Both the position numbers and the translations under genes were made by a program. A DNA stretch of 64,000 nt from Bin87 sp965217175 (lineage in GTDB: Bacteria; Chloroflexota; Dehalococcoidia; Lucifugimonadales; UBA3495): positions 1,302,001-1,366,000 of the forward strand of contig OZ244251.1 in assembly GCA_965217175.1 (NCBI GenBank). The letters run 5' to 3'. The notes below the pieces were generated by a model that worked only from the letters and a program-made list of their open reading frames with translations, was not told the DNA's origin and searched no databases. Each line of letters opens with the position of its first letter. The stretch's first letter is position 1. This document shows, piece after piece, positions 7,479-15,931 of this stretch.

Positions 7479-8776
7479 CGCGCGCCTTTCGGTTCGACAG
7501 GATAATCCGGTTGCTGGTTGGGCCGGTGTCGGTCCTTATGATGGCTTGGCTGCTGGCGGGTTGTGCTGCTGAGGAAGGTGGCGACGGGCTCGCGGCAATT
7601 GCGGCGAACGCAACGGCGGAGAATAGCGAGACGCAGGTGGGGTCGGTGGAGACTGCGGCGTCCGGTGTTACGGCCGACAGCGTACTGTTTGGGCAATCGG
7701 CTGCTTTCGGCGGCCCGGCGCGGGAACTCGGCTTCAATATGCGGCTGGGAATCGAGGCGGCCTTCCACGAGGCGAATCAGCAGGGAGGAGTACACGGGCG
7801 GCGGTTGCTCCTGGTGACGAAAGACGATGCCTACGAGCCGGAAGCTGCTATCGCGAACACCCACCAGCTGATTGAAGAAGAGGGAGTGTTTGCGCTGATC
7901 GGAGCGGTGGGCACTCCGACCTCGCGATCCGCGGTGCCGGTGGCCGCCGAGGCGGGCGTGCCGTACGTTGCACCGTTCACCGGCGCGGGTTTCCTGCGGG
8001 ATTCCGGTCAGGACTACGTGATCAACCTGCGGGCGTCCTACGACCAGGAAACCGAAAAGATGGTGGCCAGTCTGGAGGGCGATTTGGGCCTGGAACGCAT
8101 CGCGGTGGTGTACCAGGACGATTCATTTGGCCGGGCTGGATACAACGGTGTGCTGGCGGCTCTGGAGCGCCGGGAGATGAGTCCGGCGGGAATCGGTGTT
8201 TATCCGCGGAATACCACTGCCGTGAAAACGGCGCTGCTGGATATACGGTGGGGGTGTCCGGATAGTTGTCCGCAAGCGGTTATCGTGATTGGCGCCTACG
8301 AGCCGGTGGCGGAGTTCATATCATGGGCACGTTCGACGGACAATGATCGGCCGCTCCAGTTCATGACCATTTCATTCGTGGGAAGTCACGCACTGGCCGA
8401 CCAGCTGGGGCCGTGGGGTGAGGGAGTTTTCGTGACTCAAGTGGTGCCGCTGCCAACGGATGACTCGATAGCCGTTTCCGGCGTCTACCGACGGGCGCTG
8501 TCGACGATAGACGCCGAAGCCGCTCCCGGGTTCGTATCGTTCGAGGGGTATTTGGCCGGCCGCCTGGCCATTTACGGGCTGGAAGCCTGCGGGAGGGTTG
8601 TGACGAGGGCGTGTTTTCTGGAGAGTTTCCGAAGCGTGGAGGTGATCGATATCGACGGGTTTCGGCTGGGCTACGGAGATGGGGACAACCAGGGCTCGGA
8701 CGACGTTTTTCTGACGGCCATCGGTCCGGACGGCGAGTACCGTCGGGTGAGCACGTTGAGCGATGCCAAGCGCTGA
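7475..8776 (+). CDS. Periplasmic-binding (branched-chain amino acid type) lipoprotein
   Basis: 433 aa. The signal peptide ends in a lipobox (WLLAGCAAEEGG, Cys about residue 30), so the protein is anchored outside the membrane. The rest is a type I periplasmic-binding fold of the LivJ/HAAT family, with the usual opening ADSVLFGQSAAFGGPARELG and GVFALIGAVGTPTSRSAVPVA. Its ATG overlaps the kinase stop by four bases. No permease or ATPase genes are nearby. Placement between an RsbW kinase and a membrane histidine kinase suggests that it senses a ligand for signalling, not for import; that is inference. Confidence 0.87.
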   Translation: MTRAFRFDRIIRLLVGPVSVLMMAWLLAGCAAEEGGDGLAAIAANATAENSETQVGSVETAASGVTADSVLFGQSAAFGGPARELGFNMRLGIEAAFHEANQQGGVHGRRLLLVTKDDAYEPEAAIANTHQLIEEEGVFALIGAVGTPTSRSAVPVAAEAGVPYVAPFTGAGFLRDSGQDYVINLRASYDQETEKMVASLEGDLGLERIAVVYQDDSFGRAGYNGVLAALERREMSPAGIGVYPRNTTAVKTALLDIRWGCPDSCPQAVIVIGAYEPVAEFISWARSTDNDRPLQFMTISFVGSHALADQLGPWGEGVFVTQVVPLPTDDSIAVSGVYRRALSTIDAEAAPGFVSFEGYLAGRLAIYGLEACGRVVTRACFLESFRSVEVIDIDGFRLGYGDGDNQGSDDVFLTAIGPDGEYRRVSTLSDAKR

Positions 8777-8784
8777 GATGTCAA

Positions 8785-10983
8785 TTGAACCGCCTGTTAC
8801 AAAAACGCTTCAGGATATCGGTCCAGCTTTACGTTGGAATTGGCGGAGCCGTCGTGCTGACGATAGCCGCCAGCCTGGTGGGGTGGTATTCGTTTGACCG
8901 GGTGGGGGATGTTCAAAGCCGGGTTAACGAGGGAACCGTTCCGGCGCTGGCGGCAGCGTTTGAGGTGGCGCGGTACAGCGGAGAACTGGTGGCTGCCGGC
9001 CCACGCCTGGCGAGTGCGGTCAGTACGGAGGGCTTCGTCAGCGTCGAGGACGGGATTGACGCTGCGCACGGCGAATTCCGGGAGCAGCTGACCATCCTCG
9101 AACAAAGCGACGCCCTGGAACAGAGCGGCCCCGGGGTTGGGGATCTGGAGCTGATGAGGAATCGTGCAGACGACCTGATCGAAAACCTTGATTCCATTTC
9201 GGACGACAAACCGGTACTGCTGGCCCTGGCCGATCGCCGGGTGGCGCTGGGGTCAGACCTGGAAAGGCTCCAGCAACGTCTGGATGATATCGTCATACCG
9301 GCGATAGATGACCAACTGTTCTACACCATGACGGGGTACCGCGAGCTGGGTGAGCCGCCAACCAGTGAATCTGAACGTCTGTCTGAGGATGAGTTCAACC
9401 GCTTCCGCTATCTTTCTGAACTGCAAACGGACGGGAATATAGCCCTGCAGCTGCTGGGCAGCGCGTTCAACGTGTCGGGCGCCTCCGACATCGAGCCGTT
9501 GCGGGAGCAATTCGAGTCCGCGGGAGGGCGGATCGAACGCAGTCTGGCAGCGATAGAAGGTTCCGAAGTGCACGGAGAGGTCGCCTCAATATTCTCGGAG
9601 TTGTTCCAACTGGGGTTGGGGGTGGACAGCGGCTTTGACATGCTGGCACAGCAGCTGCGTCTGGAGAAGAATCAGCGCGATCTGCTGGCTGAGAATCGGG
9701 ACATAGCGGTGGCGCTGGTGGGCGAGGTTAACCATCTGGTGGCGGCGGCGGAGAGCAGCGTCGCGGCAGCGACGGAGTCATCGGCGCAGGCTTTCCTTAC
9801 CGGGCGCACGCTGCTGCTGGGCATCAGCGTGGTCAGCATCGGCGGGGCATTGCTGATTGCTTGGCTGTTCGTGGGTCGGGTATTGCTGCGGCGATTGCAG
9901 ATGCTGTCGGACCGGATGCGCGGCATGGCAGCGGGCGACCTGGAAACGCAGCTTGAGATTGGCGGTCGGGACGAGATTTCCGACATGGCAGCCGCTCTTG
10001 AGGTGTTCCGTCGCCATGCGCTGGAGGTACAGCGGCTCAACCTGGTGGAACAGTTGGCAGAGGAACTGCAAGGCAAGAACGATGAACTGGAATCGGTGTT
10101 GGCCGAACTGCACCGGGCCCAGGACCAGATAGTGATCCGGGAGAAGCTGGCGGCGCTGGGCGAGTTGACGGCCGGCGTGGCCCACGAGATCAGGAACCCG
10201 CTGAATTTCGTGAAAAACTTCTCGGAAGGGTCGGAAGACCTGTTGCTGGAATTGCAGGAGACACTGGAAGAAAACGCGGACCGGTTGGACGAAAGTCAGC
10301 AGGAGTTGATTCGGGACATTTCCACAGAGCTGACCGGTAACATGCAGCGCATCCGTTCGCACGGGGAGAGGGCGAACCGCATCGTTCAGGACATGCTGAT
10401 GATGGGCAGCGGCTCGGGGCAGCAGCAGTTAACTGACATCAACCGTTTGCTGGATCAGAATACTCGCCTGGCTTATCACAGCGCCCGGGCGTCGGACCCT
10501 GATTTTCAGCTTGATTTCCATGAGGACCTAGATTCGGAGTTGGGCGAAATCGCAGTCGTGCCCCAGGACCTGGCGCGAGTCTTTCTGAATATCGTGGGCA
10601 ATGCGTGCGACGCAACCGCGGAGAAGCGGATGGCCGCCGGCCTTGATGATCCCTACCGGCCGACGCTGTGGCTCACGACTCTACGCGGGGAAGGCCAGAT
10701 TGAGATACGCATCCGGGACAACGGGAGCGGTATACCCGAGGATTTGGTGGAAAAGGTATTCAACCCGTTTTTCACCACCAAGCCAACCGACCGGGGGACG
10801 GGTCTTGGTCTGGCGATATCCAATGACATTGTTCGGCAACACGGCGGCACGATCCGGGTGGATTCGGAGCCCGGCGAATACACCGAGATGATCGTGCGGA
10901 TACCGGCTTCGCCGGGGGCGATGGGCGCGGCGGCGGCTACCGAGGGGCCGGTAGTCGCGACGGGAGACGACGAGGAATTCTGA
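8785..10983 (+). CDS. Membrane sensor histidine kinase (HAMP, HisKA, HATPase)
   Basis: About 732 aa from a TTG at 8785, eight bases after the upstream stop; the frame is open further upstream but overlaps the lipoprotein. A first membrane helix (VVLTIAASLVGWYSF) is followed by a roughly 300-residue extracytoplasmic helical sensor, a second helix (LLLGISVVSIGGALLIAW), HAMP, coiled coil and the H-box LTAGVAHEIRNPLNF with the phospho-histidine near residue 467. ATP-binding boxes are NIVGNACDAT, IRDNGSGIPEDL, FFTTKPTDRGTGLGL. The receiver of the phosphatase at 5893 is the obvious phosphotransfer partner. The long periplasmic domain could dock the neighbouring binding protein. Confidence 0.9.
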   Translation: MNRLLQKRFRISVQLYVGIGGAVVLTIAASLVGWYSFDRVGDVQSRVNEGTVPALAAAFEVARYSGELVAAGPRLASAVSTEGFVSVEDGIDAAHGEFREQLTILEQSDALEQSGPGVGDLELMRNRADDLIENLDSISDDKPVLLALADRRVALGSDLERLQQRLDDIVIPAIDDQLFYTMTGYRELGEPPTSESERLSEDEFNRFRYLSELQTDGNIALQLLGSAFNVSGASDIEPLREQFESAGGRIERSLAAIEGSEVHGEVASIFSELFQLGLGVDSGFDMLAQQLRLEKNQRDLLAENRDIAVALVGEVNHLVAAAESSVAAATESSAQAFLTGRTLLLGISVVSIGGALLIAWLFVGRVLLRRLQMLSDRMRGMAAGDLETQLEIGGRDEISDMAAALEVFRRHALEVQRLNLVEQLAEELQGKNDELESVLAELHRAQDQIVIREKLAALGELTAGVAHEIRNPLNFVKNFSEGSEDLLLELQETLEENADRLDESQQELIRDISTELTGNMQRIRSHGERANRIVQDMLMMGSGSGQQQLTDINRLLDQNTRLAYHSARASDPDFQLDFHEDLDSELGEIAVVPQDLARVFLNIVGNACDATAEKRMAAGLDDPYRPTLWLTTLRGEGQIEIRIRDNGSGIPEDLVEKVFNPFFTTKPTDRGTGLGLAISNDIVRQHGGTIRVDSEPGEYTEMIVRIPASPGAMGAAAATEGPVVATGDDEEF

Positions 10984-11049
10984 ACTTGGCCAGTGTCTCC
11001 ACATGCCGTATGAGTGGGGAACGGCGTGTGGCGATGGGAACGGTTGACC

Positions 11050-11769
11050 TTATTTGGTGTCGGTTTCGAAACGGCCGTTGAATTCCAGTTCGTTCCGTTG
11101 GCGGGGGACGCGGGCCAGGGAAATGGAGCTGGGCAGGATGATGCCGCCGGAAAACACCAGCTTCATGGCGTCTTCCACCGAGAGGTTGGTTTCCATCACG
11201 TCGTCTTCCATAACGAATGCCAGGTTCCCGGAGGTGGGATTGGGTACAGTTGGGATGTAGACGACTACCATCGACCGGTCGCCGGATTCGGATTGCGCCC
11301 GGCCGGTGAGGAATCCCAGCGCAACCACGCCATCGCGCGGCCATTCGACGAAGACCACACGGGTGAACCTGTATTGCGCGCTGAGAGACGAGGTGGCCTG
11401 TTGAGTTACTCCGTATAGGGTTTTGACGACTGGAATACGATTCAGCAGCCAGTCCTTTCCGGTCATAGCGCCACGGCCAACCCGGGTGGCGAGCAGTAAT
11501 CCGACCAGGTAAAAAATGATGACGGCAACGATCAGGCCGATGCCCGGAAAGTCCCACGGCTGGCCGGCGACTAACGCCAGGGGTCTGACAAACGCGTCGG
11601 CATAGCGGATGATGAACAACAGTACAATGGCGGTGACCAGCAGGGGCACCAGTTCCATCAGGCCGCCGAGGGTTCTGCCCTGGATATGTGATTCGATGCG
11701 GCTCAAGAAAGCAAACCTGGGCTGGTTCGAATCCCGCCGGTGGGGTTGCTGGTTATTTACGCTGCTCAA
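11050..11769 (-). CDS. DUF502 family membrane protein
   Basis: 239 aa. Two membrane helices near the N-terminus (LMELVPLLVTAIVLLFIIRY and IGLIVAVIIFYLVGLLLAT) are followed by the family pattern GRGAMTGKDWLLNRIPVVKTLYGVTQQ and a soluble beta-rich domain with VVVYIPTVPNPTSGNLAFV. This is the DUF502 family, of unknown role, widespread in bacteria and plants. It is convergent with the histidine kinase operon and divergent from thiC. Confidence 0.88.
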   Translation of the reverse strand: MSSVNNQQPHRRDSNQPRFAFLSRIESHIQGRTLGGLMELVPLLVTAIVLLFIIRYADAFVRPLALVAGQPWDFPGIGLIVAVIIFYLVGLLLATRVGRGAMTGKDWLLNRIPVVKTLYGVTQQATSSLSAQYRFTRVVFVEWPRDGVVALGFLTGRAQSESGDRSMVVVYIPTVPNPTSGNLAFVMEDDVMETNLSVEDAMKLVFSGGIILPSSISLARVPRQRNELEFNGRFETDTK

Positions 11770-11899
11770 TGCTGGACCTCGTAGATACGTGACCCTTGGT
11801 TCGGTAGAAGCATGTTAGGACTCCAGCGGTTGTGTTTTCAAGCGTTTACCGAATGGCGAACCGGCGGTTGTTCAGGTTAGCCTCGATGCTGCTCATGCG

Positions 11900-12030
11900 T
11901 CCCCACTTTGTCGATGTGGGCGCAGCGTGGCAATTTCGTCCCCGTAGCAACGGCGGTTCGCCGACGTGTGTTCATCCTCATCGAGATTGCCACGTCGCTA
12001 TGCTCCTCGCAATGACAGATCAAAGCGGGT
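11900..12030. repeat. Dispersed repeat, inverted-repeat form
   Basis: Contains CCCACTTTGTCGATGTGG, GTAGCAACGGCGGTTCG, ATCGAGATTGCCACGTCG and CTCCTCGCAATGACAGAT in that order. The same order appears near 21.07-21.15 kb and 43.77-43.90 kb. Bases 11770-11899 between the DUF502 gene and this repeat show nothing recognisable. Confidence 0.75.
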
Positions 12031-12052
12031 ACGCTTGAGCTCAATGCTTCGA

Positions 12053-12082
12053 TTGACACTGTTAAGTCTGGACTCCTAATAA
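12053..12082 (+). promoter_or_regulatory. Probable sigma-70 promoter for thiC leader
   Basis: TTGACA (12053-12058) and TAATAA (12077-12082) are separated by 18 bases. Transcription would begin around 12090, about 40 bases before the TPP riboswitch. Confidence 0.6.
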
Positions 12083-12127
12083 TGCTAGCAACCTGCAGTA
12101 GCAGGGATTAAAAATTCAGGCTATGGG

Positions 12128-12222
12128 CACGTAGGGGAGCTCGGGTAAGCCGGGCTGAGAGGGCGACCAGAATGTCACCGACCCTTGCGAACCTGATCTG
12201 GGTAATGCCAGCGTAGGGAGAC
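12128..12222 (+). ncRNA. TPP riboswitch (THI element)
   Basis: Thiamine-diphosphate-binding leader RNA. Conserved blocks are visible in order: GGGGAGC near 12133, CCGGGCTGAGAGGG (12151-12164), ACCCTTGCGAACCTGATCTG (12181-12200) and GGTAATGCCAGCGTAGGGA (12201-12219). The outer P1 stem can be closed by TAGGGG and TAGGGA-like flanks. It lies 90 bases upstream of thiC, the commonest target of this riboswitch. The aptamer core looks undamaged although the gene below it is not. Confidence 0.95.
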
Positions 12223-12247
12223 GGCTCTTGTAGATATGCCATTGCAG

Positions 12248-12278
12248 GCCGCCATCTTTTTTGTTGGCGGCTCATTTT
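12248..12278 (+). terminator. Possible expression-platform hairpin of the TPP riboswitch
   Basis: GCCGCCA (12248-12254) and TGGCGGC (12265-12271) are perfect complements, with T-rich TCATTTTATT after them. It sits between aptamer and thiC, where a ligand-controlled terminator is expected. The T run is not ideal. Confidence 0.5.
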
Positions 12279-12310
12279 ATTGCGGCCCATTACGAAAACG
12301 GAGGCGCTTA

Positions 12311-14074
12311 ATGGTTGTATCTACGGAGTACAAGCAGGCTTTCAAGGGAAAGCCCTCATTTCCAGCCAGCACCAAGGTGTACCAGGAAGGATCTTCGCCA
12401 TCCATTCGCGTACCCTTTCGCCAAATCGCACTGAACCCGACCACGGGACGGTTCGGACAGGAGGATAACGCTCCACTGTCCATCTACGACACGAGCGGGG
12501 CGTATTCCGACGAGACGGCGACTCTGGGTTTGCGGCAGGGGTTGCCGGCGTTGCGCCGCGACTGGATCATGGCGCGCGGGGGCGTGGAAGAATACGGTGG
12601 GCATACGATTGCAGTGCGAGGGGATAACCAGGCCCAACCGTTCCCGGGATTGAAACGCCGGCCGCTGCGGGCCATGACCGGTCAGCCCGTTACCTAACTG
12701 CACTACGCCCGCCAAGGCATCGTTACTCCGGAGATGGAGTTCGTCGGCATACGGGAGGGCATTGATCCGGAATATGTGCGGCAGGAAGTGGCCCGCGGTC
12801 GGGCGATCATCCCCGCCAACATCAACCACCCGGAGTCGGAGCCAATGATCATTGGTCGGAACTTCCTGGTGAAAGTGAACGCCAACATCGGAAACTCGGC
12901 CATTACCTCGTCAATCGAGGAAGAAGTGGAAAAGATGTTGTGGGCGACCACGTGGGGCGCTGACACGGTGATGGACCTGTCCACGGGTCGCGATATCCAC
13001 ACAACGCGGGAATGGATACTGCGAAACTCGCCGGTTCCAATCGGCACGGTTCCCATCTACCAGGCGCTGGAAAAGGTGGGTGACAACCCCGAGGAACTGA
13101 CCTGGGAACTGTATCGGGACACGTTGATCGAGCCGGCCGAGCAGGGTGTTGATTACTTTACGATCCACGCCGGAGTGCTGCTGCGCTACGTGCCGCTGAC
13201 GGCCAACCGTCTGACGGGCATCGTTTCGCGGGGTGGGTCCATTATGGCCGGCTGGTGCCTGGCGCATCACCAGGAGAATTTCCTGTACACGCACTTCGGC
13301 GAAATCTGCGAGATCATGCGGGCCTACGACGTGTCCTTCTCCCTGGGAGACGGATTGCGGCCAGGCTGCATCGCGGACGCCAACGACGAAGCGCAGTTCT
13401 CGGAGCTTAAGACGCTGGGCGAGCTGACCCAGTTTGCCTGGGAGCAGGACGTTCAGGTGATGATTGAAGGGCCGGGTCACGTGCCGATGCACAAGATCAA
13501 GGAGAACGTGGACCTGCAGATGGAGGTGTGCCACGAAGCGCCCTTCTATACGCTGGGGCCGCTGGTTACCGATATTGCGCCAGCCTACGACCACATCACT
13601 TCAGGCATTGGCGCCGCGATGGTGGGGATGTTCGGCACGGCGATGCTTTGCTACGTGACGCCGAAGGAACACCTGGGTCTGCCCAATCGGGAGGACGTGA
13701 AAACCGGCGTCATAACCTACAAGATCGCGGCTCATGCCGCCGACGTTGCCAAGGGGCATCCGATGGCCCAACAGTGGGACGACGCTCTGTCCAAGGCACG
13801 GTTCGAGTTCCGGTGGGACGACCAATTCAACCTGGCGCTGGATCCGGGAACCGCCCGCGACTACCACGACGAGACATTGCCGGCCCAGGGGGCCAAGGTG
13901 GCTCACTTCTGCTCGATGTACGGCCCCAAGTTCTGTGCGATGAAGATCACCCAGGACGTTCGGGAATACGCAGCGCAGCATAGCGTCGAACCCGAGGCGG
14001 CTCTGGACGTTGGTATGGAAGAGAAATCGGCGGAATTCCGGGAGGCTGGCAGCAAGATCTACCAGAAGGCGTAG
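12311..14074 (+). pseudogene. thiC: Phosphomethylpyrimidine synthase ThiC with nonsense codon and lost Fe-S cysteine
   Basis: ThiC is the radical SAM enzyme that rearranges aminoimidazole ribotide into the thiamine pyrimidine. The 587-codon frame from ATG 12311 (GGAGG seven bases upstream) matches ThiC throughout, for example NAPLSIYDTSGAYSD, MEFVGIREG, GPGHVPMHKIKENVD. Codon 129 is TAA (12695-12697) where the family motif GQPVTQLHYARQGI has Gln; CAA to TAA is one transition. The C-terminal cluster motif normally reads CSMCGPKFC (CX2CX4C); here it is CSMYGPKFC, with Tyr at codon 537 (TAC for TGC) between Cys534 and Cys542. That cysteine ligates the [4Fe-4S] cluster, so even readthrough product should be inactive. 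Restart at ATG 12734 would lack the first 141 residues. Confidence 0.9.
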
Positions 14075-14103
14075 GTACGGCGACAGGCTTCTCTTCCGAA
14101 ACT

Positions 14104-14136
14104 AATCCCTCTCCCGTATTGGGAGAGGGATTTTAG
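14104..14136 (+). terminator. Intrinsic terminator after thiC
   Basis: AATCCCTCTCCC, a GTATT loop and GGGAGAGGGATT form a 12-bp perfect stem ending in TTTTA. The stem is the dispersed CCCTCTCCC repeat placed 30 bases after the thiC stop. Confidence 0.75.
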
Positions 14137-14159
14137 ATTGCGATGACAGCAGGCAGGGG

Positions 14160-15113
14160 TTACTCGGAGTCGGGGTGGGTGGTGATGAAACGTCCGGCGC
14201 GTGCCGGGTCGACGTGAGGGGCGCGCACCTCGACGCCAGACTGCTCTTCCTGCAGGCGGACGGTTACGCTGCTGTCCATTTCGGCCCAACCGCGATTCAT
14301 GGCATGCAACGCGATCTGCTCGGCCAGGGTGGACATGGGCATGGGGACATCGTACTCGCGGGCCAGTTCGGTGGCGAGGGAGATGTCCTTGTAGGCCAGA
14401 TTCAGGGCAAAGCTGGCCGGCTCGAACTCCCCGCGGAACATGGTGCGTACCAGTCCCTCATGCAGCACCCTCATGCGGCCCAACGAACCCCGGCGGATGC
14501 ACTCCCAAAGGGGTTCGGGGTCGACGCCAGCCTTGACGCCCAGGGTCAGGCCCTCGGCGATGGCCTGGCGGACGCTGTGTCCGATCATGTTGTGGACCAG
14601 CTTGGCCACGCTGCCGGCGCCGATCTCGCCGGCATAGAACACCTTGTCGCCGAATGCGTCCAGCACCGGCTTGACCCGATCGAACACCTCGCGGTCGCCG
14701 CCGACCATGACGGCCAGGTTGCCCGAGGCGGCCCCGGTCTTGCCGCCGCTGACGGGAGCGTCCAGGACATAGGCGCCCCTGGCGCGGAACTGGGGTTCGA
14801 TCTCGCGGATCAGGGTGGGTCGGCTGGAGGAGAGGTCGATGTAGACGCTGCCGGGTCGGATGCCCTGCAGGACGCCGTCGCTGCCCAGGGAAACGGCCTC
14901 CACCTCGTAGGGACCTGGCAGGGAGGTGAAGGTGATGTCGCTGGCGGCGGCAACCTCGGCGGGGGAGTTGGCGAGACGGGCGCCGCCGTCCAGCAGGGGC
15001 AGGGCGGCTTCTTCGCGCAGGTCGTAGACAATCATGGGGTAGCCGGCCCGCTGAATGTTGGCGGACATGCCGCCGCCCATGTTGCCCAGTCCGATGAAAC
15101 CAACAGTTTCCAT
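14160..15113 (-). CDS. NAD(P)-dependent 3-hydroxyisobutyrate dehydrogenase-like oxidoreductase
   Basis: 317 aa beta-hydroxyacid dehydrogenase, oxidising 3-hydroxyacids or reducing tartronate-semialdehyde-like compounds. The Rossmann motif is GFIGLGNMGGGMSANI at residues 5-20. The substrate site is DAPVSGGKTGAASGNLAVMVGG, and the catalytic lysine is in GAGSVAKLVHNMI. The C-terminal helical domain (KDISLATELAREYDVPMP) is intact. Exact substrate (3-hydroxyisobutyrate, 2-hydroxy-3-oxopropionate or similar) cannot be told. It is convergent with thiC and monocistronic. Confidence 0.88.
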   Translation of the reverse strand: METVGFIGLGNMGGGMSANIQRAGYPMIVYDLREEAALPLLDGGARLANSPAEVAAASDITFTSLPGPYEVEAVSLGSDGVLQGIRPGSVYIDLSSSRPTLIREIEPQFRARGAYVLDAPVSGGKTGAASGNLAVMVGGDREVFDRVKPVLDAFGDKVFYAGEIGAGSVAKLVHNMIGHSVRQAIAEGLTLGVKAGVDPEPLWECIRRGSLGRMRVLHEGLVRTMFRGEFEPASFALNLAYKDISLATELAREYDVPMPMSTLAEQIALHAMNRGWAEMDSSVTVRLQEEQSGVEVRAPHVDPARAGRFITTHPDSE

Positions 15114-15184
15114 GATGTTCAGATGCTCCCTTTCAGGTGGTAATTTTTGGGAGTATACATCAGGCGAGGCCCGATTCAGTGGGT

Positions 15185-15400
15185 GATCCTTCGGCAGGCT
15201 CGGGATGGGCGTTCTTCGACCGGCTCAGGATGCGCGCCCTTCGACCGGCTCAGGATGCTCGGGGAGGTTGGAGGTGGGTACGCCCCTCACCCCCGGCCCT
15301 CTCCCATCAAGGGAGAGGGGGGACGAATCCAACATGGATGGACAGGGTGGACAGGGGGGTGCGTGGATTCCCGCGTTCGCGGGAATGCCGAAAGCAATGG
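15185..15400. repeat. Cluster of dispersed repeats
   Basis: Three successive copies of the CCTTCGACCGGCTCAGGATG type (about 15186, 15216 and 15238), then CCTCTCCCATCAAGGGAGAG (15299-15318) and a CCCGCGTTCGCGGGAAT palindrome (15371-15387). No gene is seen between 15114 and 15542. Confidence 0.75.
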
Positions 15401-15542
15401 CGCGGGAAAGACGGGAGCAATAGAATCAAAATGCGATTGCCCTGGCAGGGAGTGCGGCGGCCTTGACGACGCCGGGAACGGGTCGCACAATATACGGACG
15501 GAGATGCACGGCGTACGGTGGAATGACGACGCCATCTCCTGA

Positions 15543-15616
15543 TGCCCTGTGGTGTAGTGGTAGCACGTCAGCCTTTGGAGCTGTAAGCCCTGGTTCGAAC
15601 CCAGGCGGGGCAGCCA
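15543..15616 (+). tRNA. tRNA-Gln (TTG anticodon)
   Basis: Acceptor TGCCCTG pairs with CGGGGCA; the anticodon loop CTTTGGA carries TTG; the T arm is CCTGGTTCGAACCCAGG. The first base T and discriminator G are typical of bacterial tRNA-Gln, and CCA is encoded. The top base pair of the anticodon stem is a T-T mismatch. Confidence 0.93.
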
Positions 15617-15818
15617 CGTTCACTACGACTGACCAACTCACCTGGCGCCGCAGGTCCCGTTTGATGCCGCCCGCTGGCATCTTGATCGGCGGCGACGAGC
15701 GTACCGAAGCGTTGTTGTTGGCGTCATTTGTTGGGGATGGGTTCCGACGCCTTCAACACAGCAGTCGACGAATACCATTGGCGGACTCCCTACCGACGCC
15801 TGAGAATCGCCGGGAGTC

Positions 15819-15845
15819 TTGACCGTCTTCAGGGTGTACTATACT
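15819..15845 (+). promoter_or_regulatory. Possible promoter for the aromatic-oxidation operon
   Basis: TTGACC (15819-15824) and TATACT (15840-15845) with a short 15-base spacer, 87 bases before the LLM oxidoreductase start. The 315-base stretch from the tRNA to 15931 shows no gene and no other signal. Confidence 0.4.
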
Positions 15846-15931
15846 GTAACCGGAAGGCTGGAATTGCAAGGCGACCACGATCAGACTCGCGGCGATCAGC
15901 ACGCTCCGAGCAACGCTAGTGAGGTATCCCA

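Noticed and set aside
14175..15143. 322-codon plus-strand open frame
   Set aside because: Antisense to the 3-hydroxyisobutyrate dehydrogenase-like gene, which has all family motifs; the antisense product is low-complexity Gly/Ala/His.
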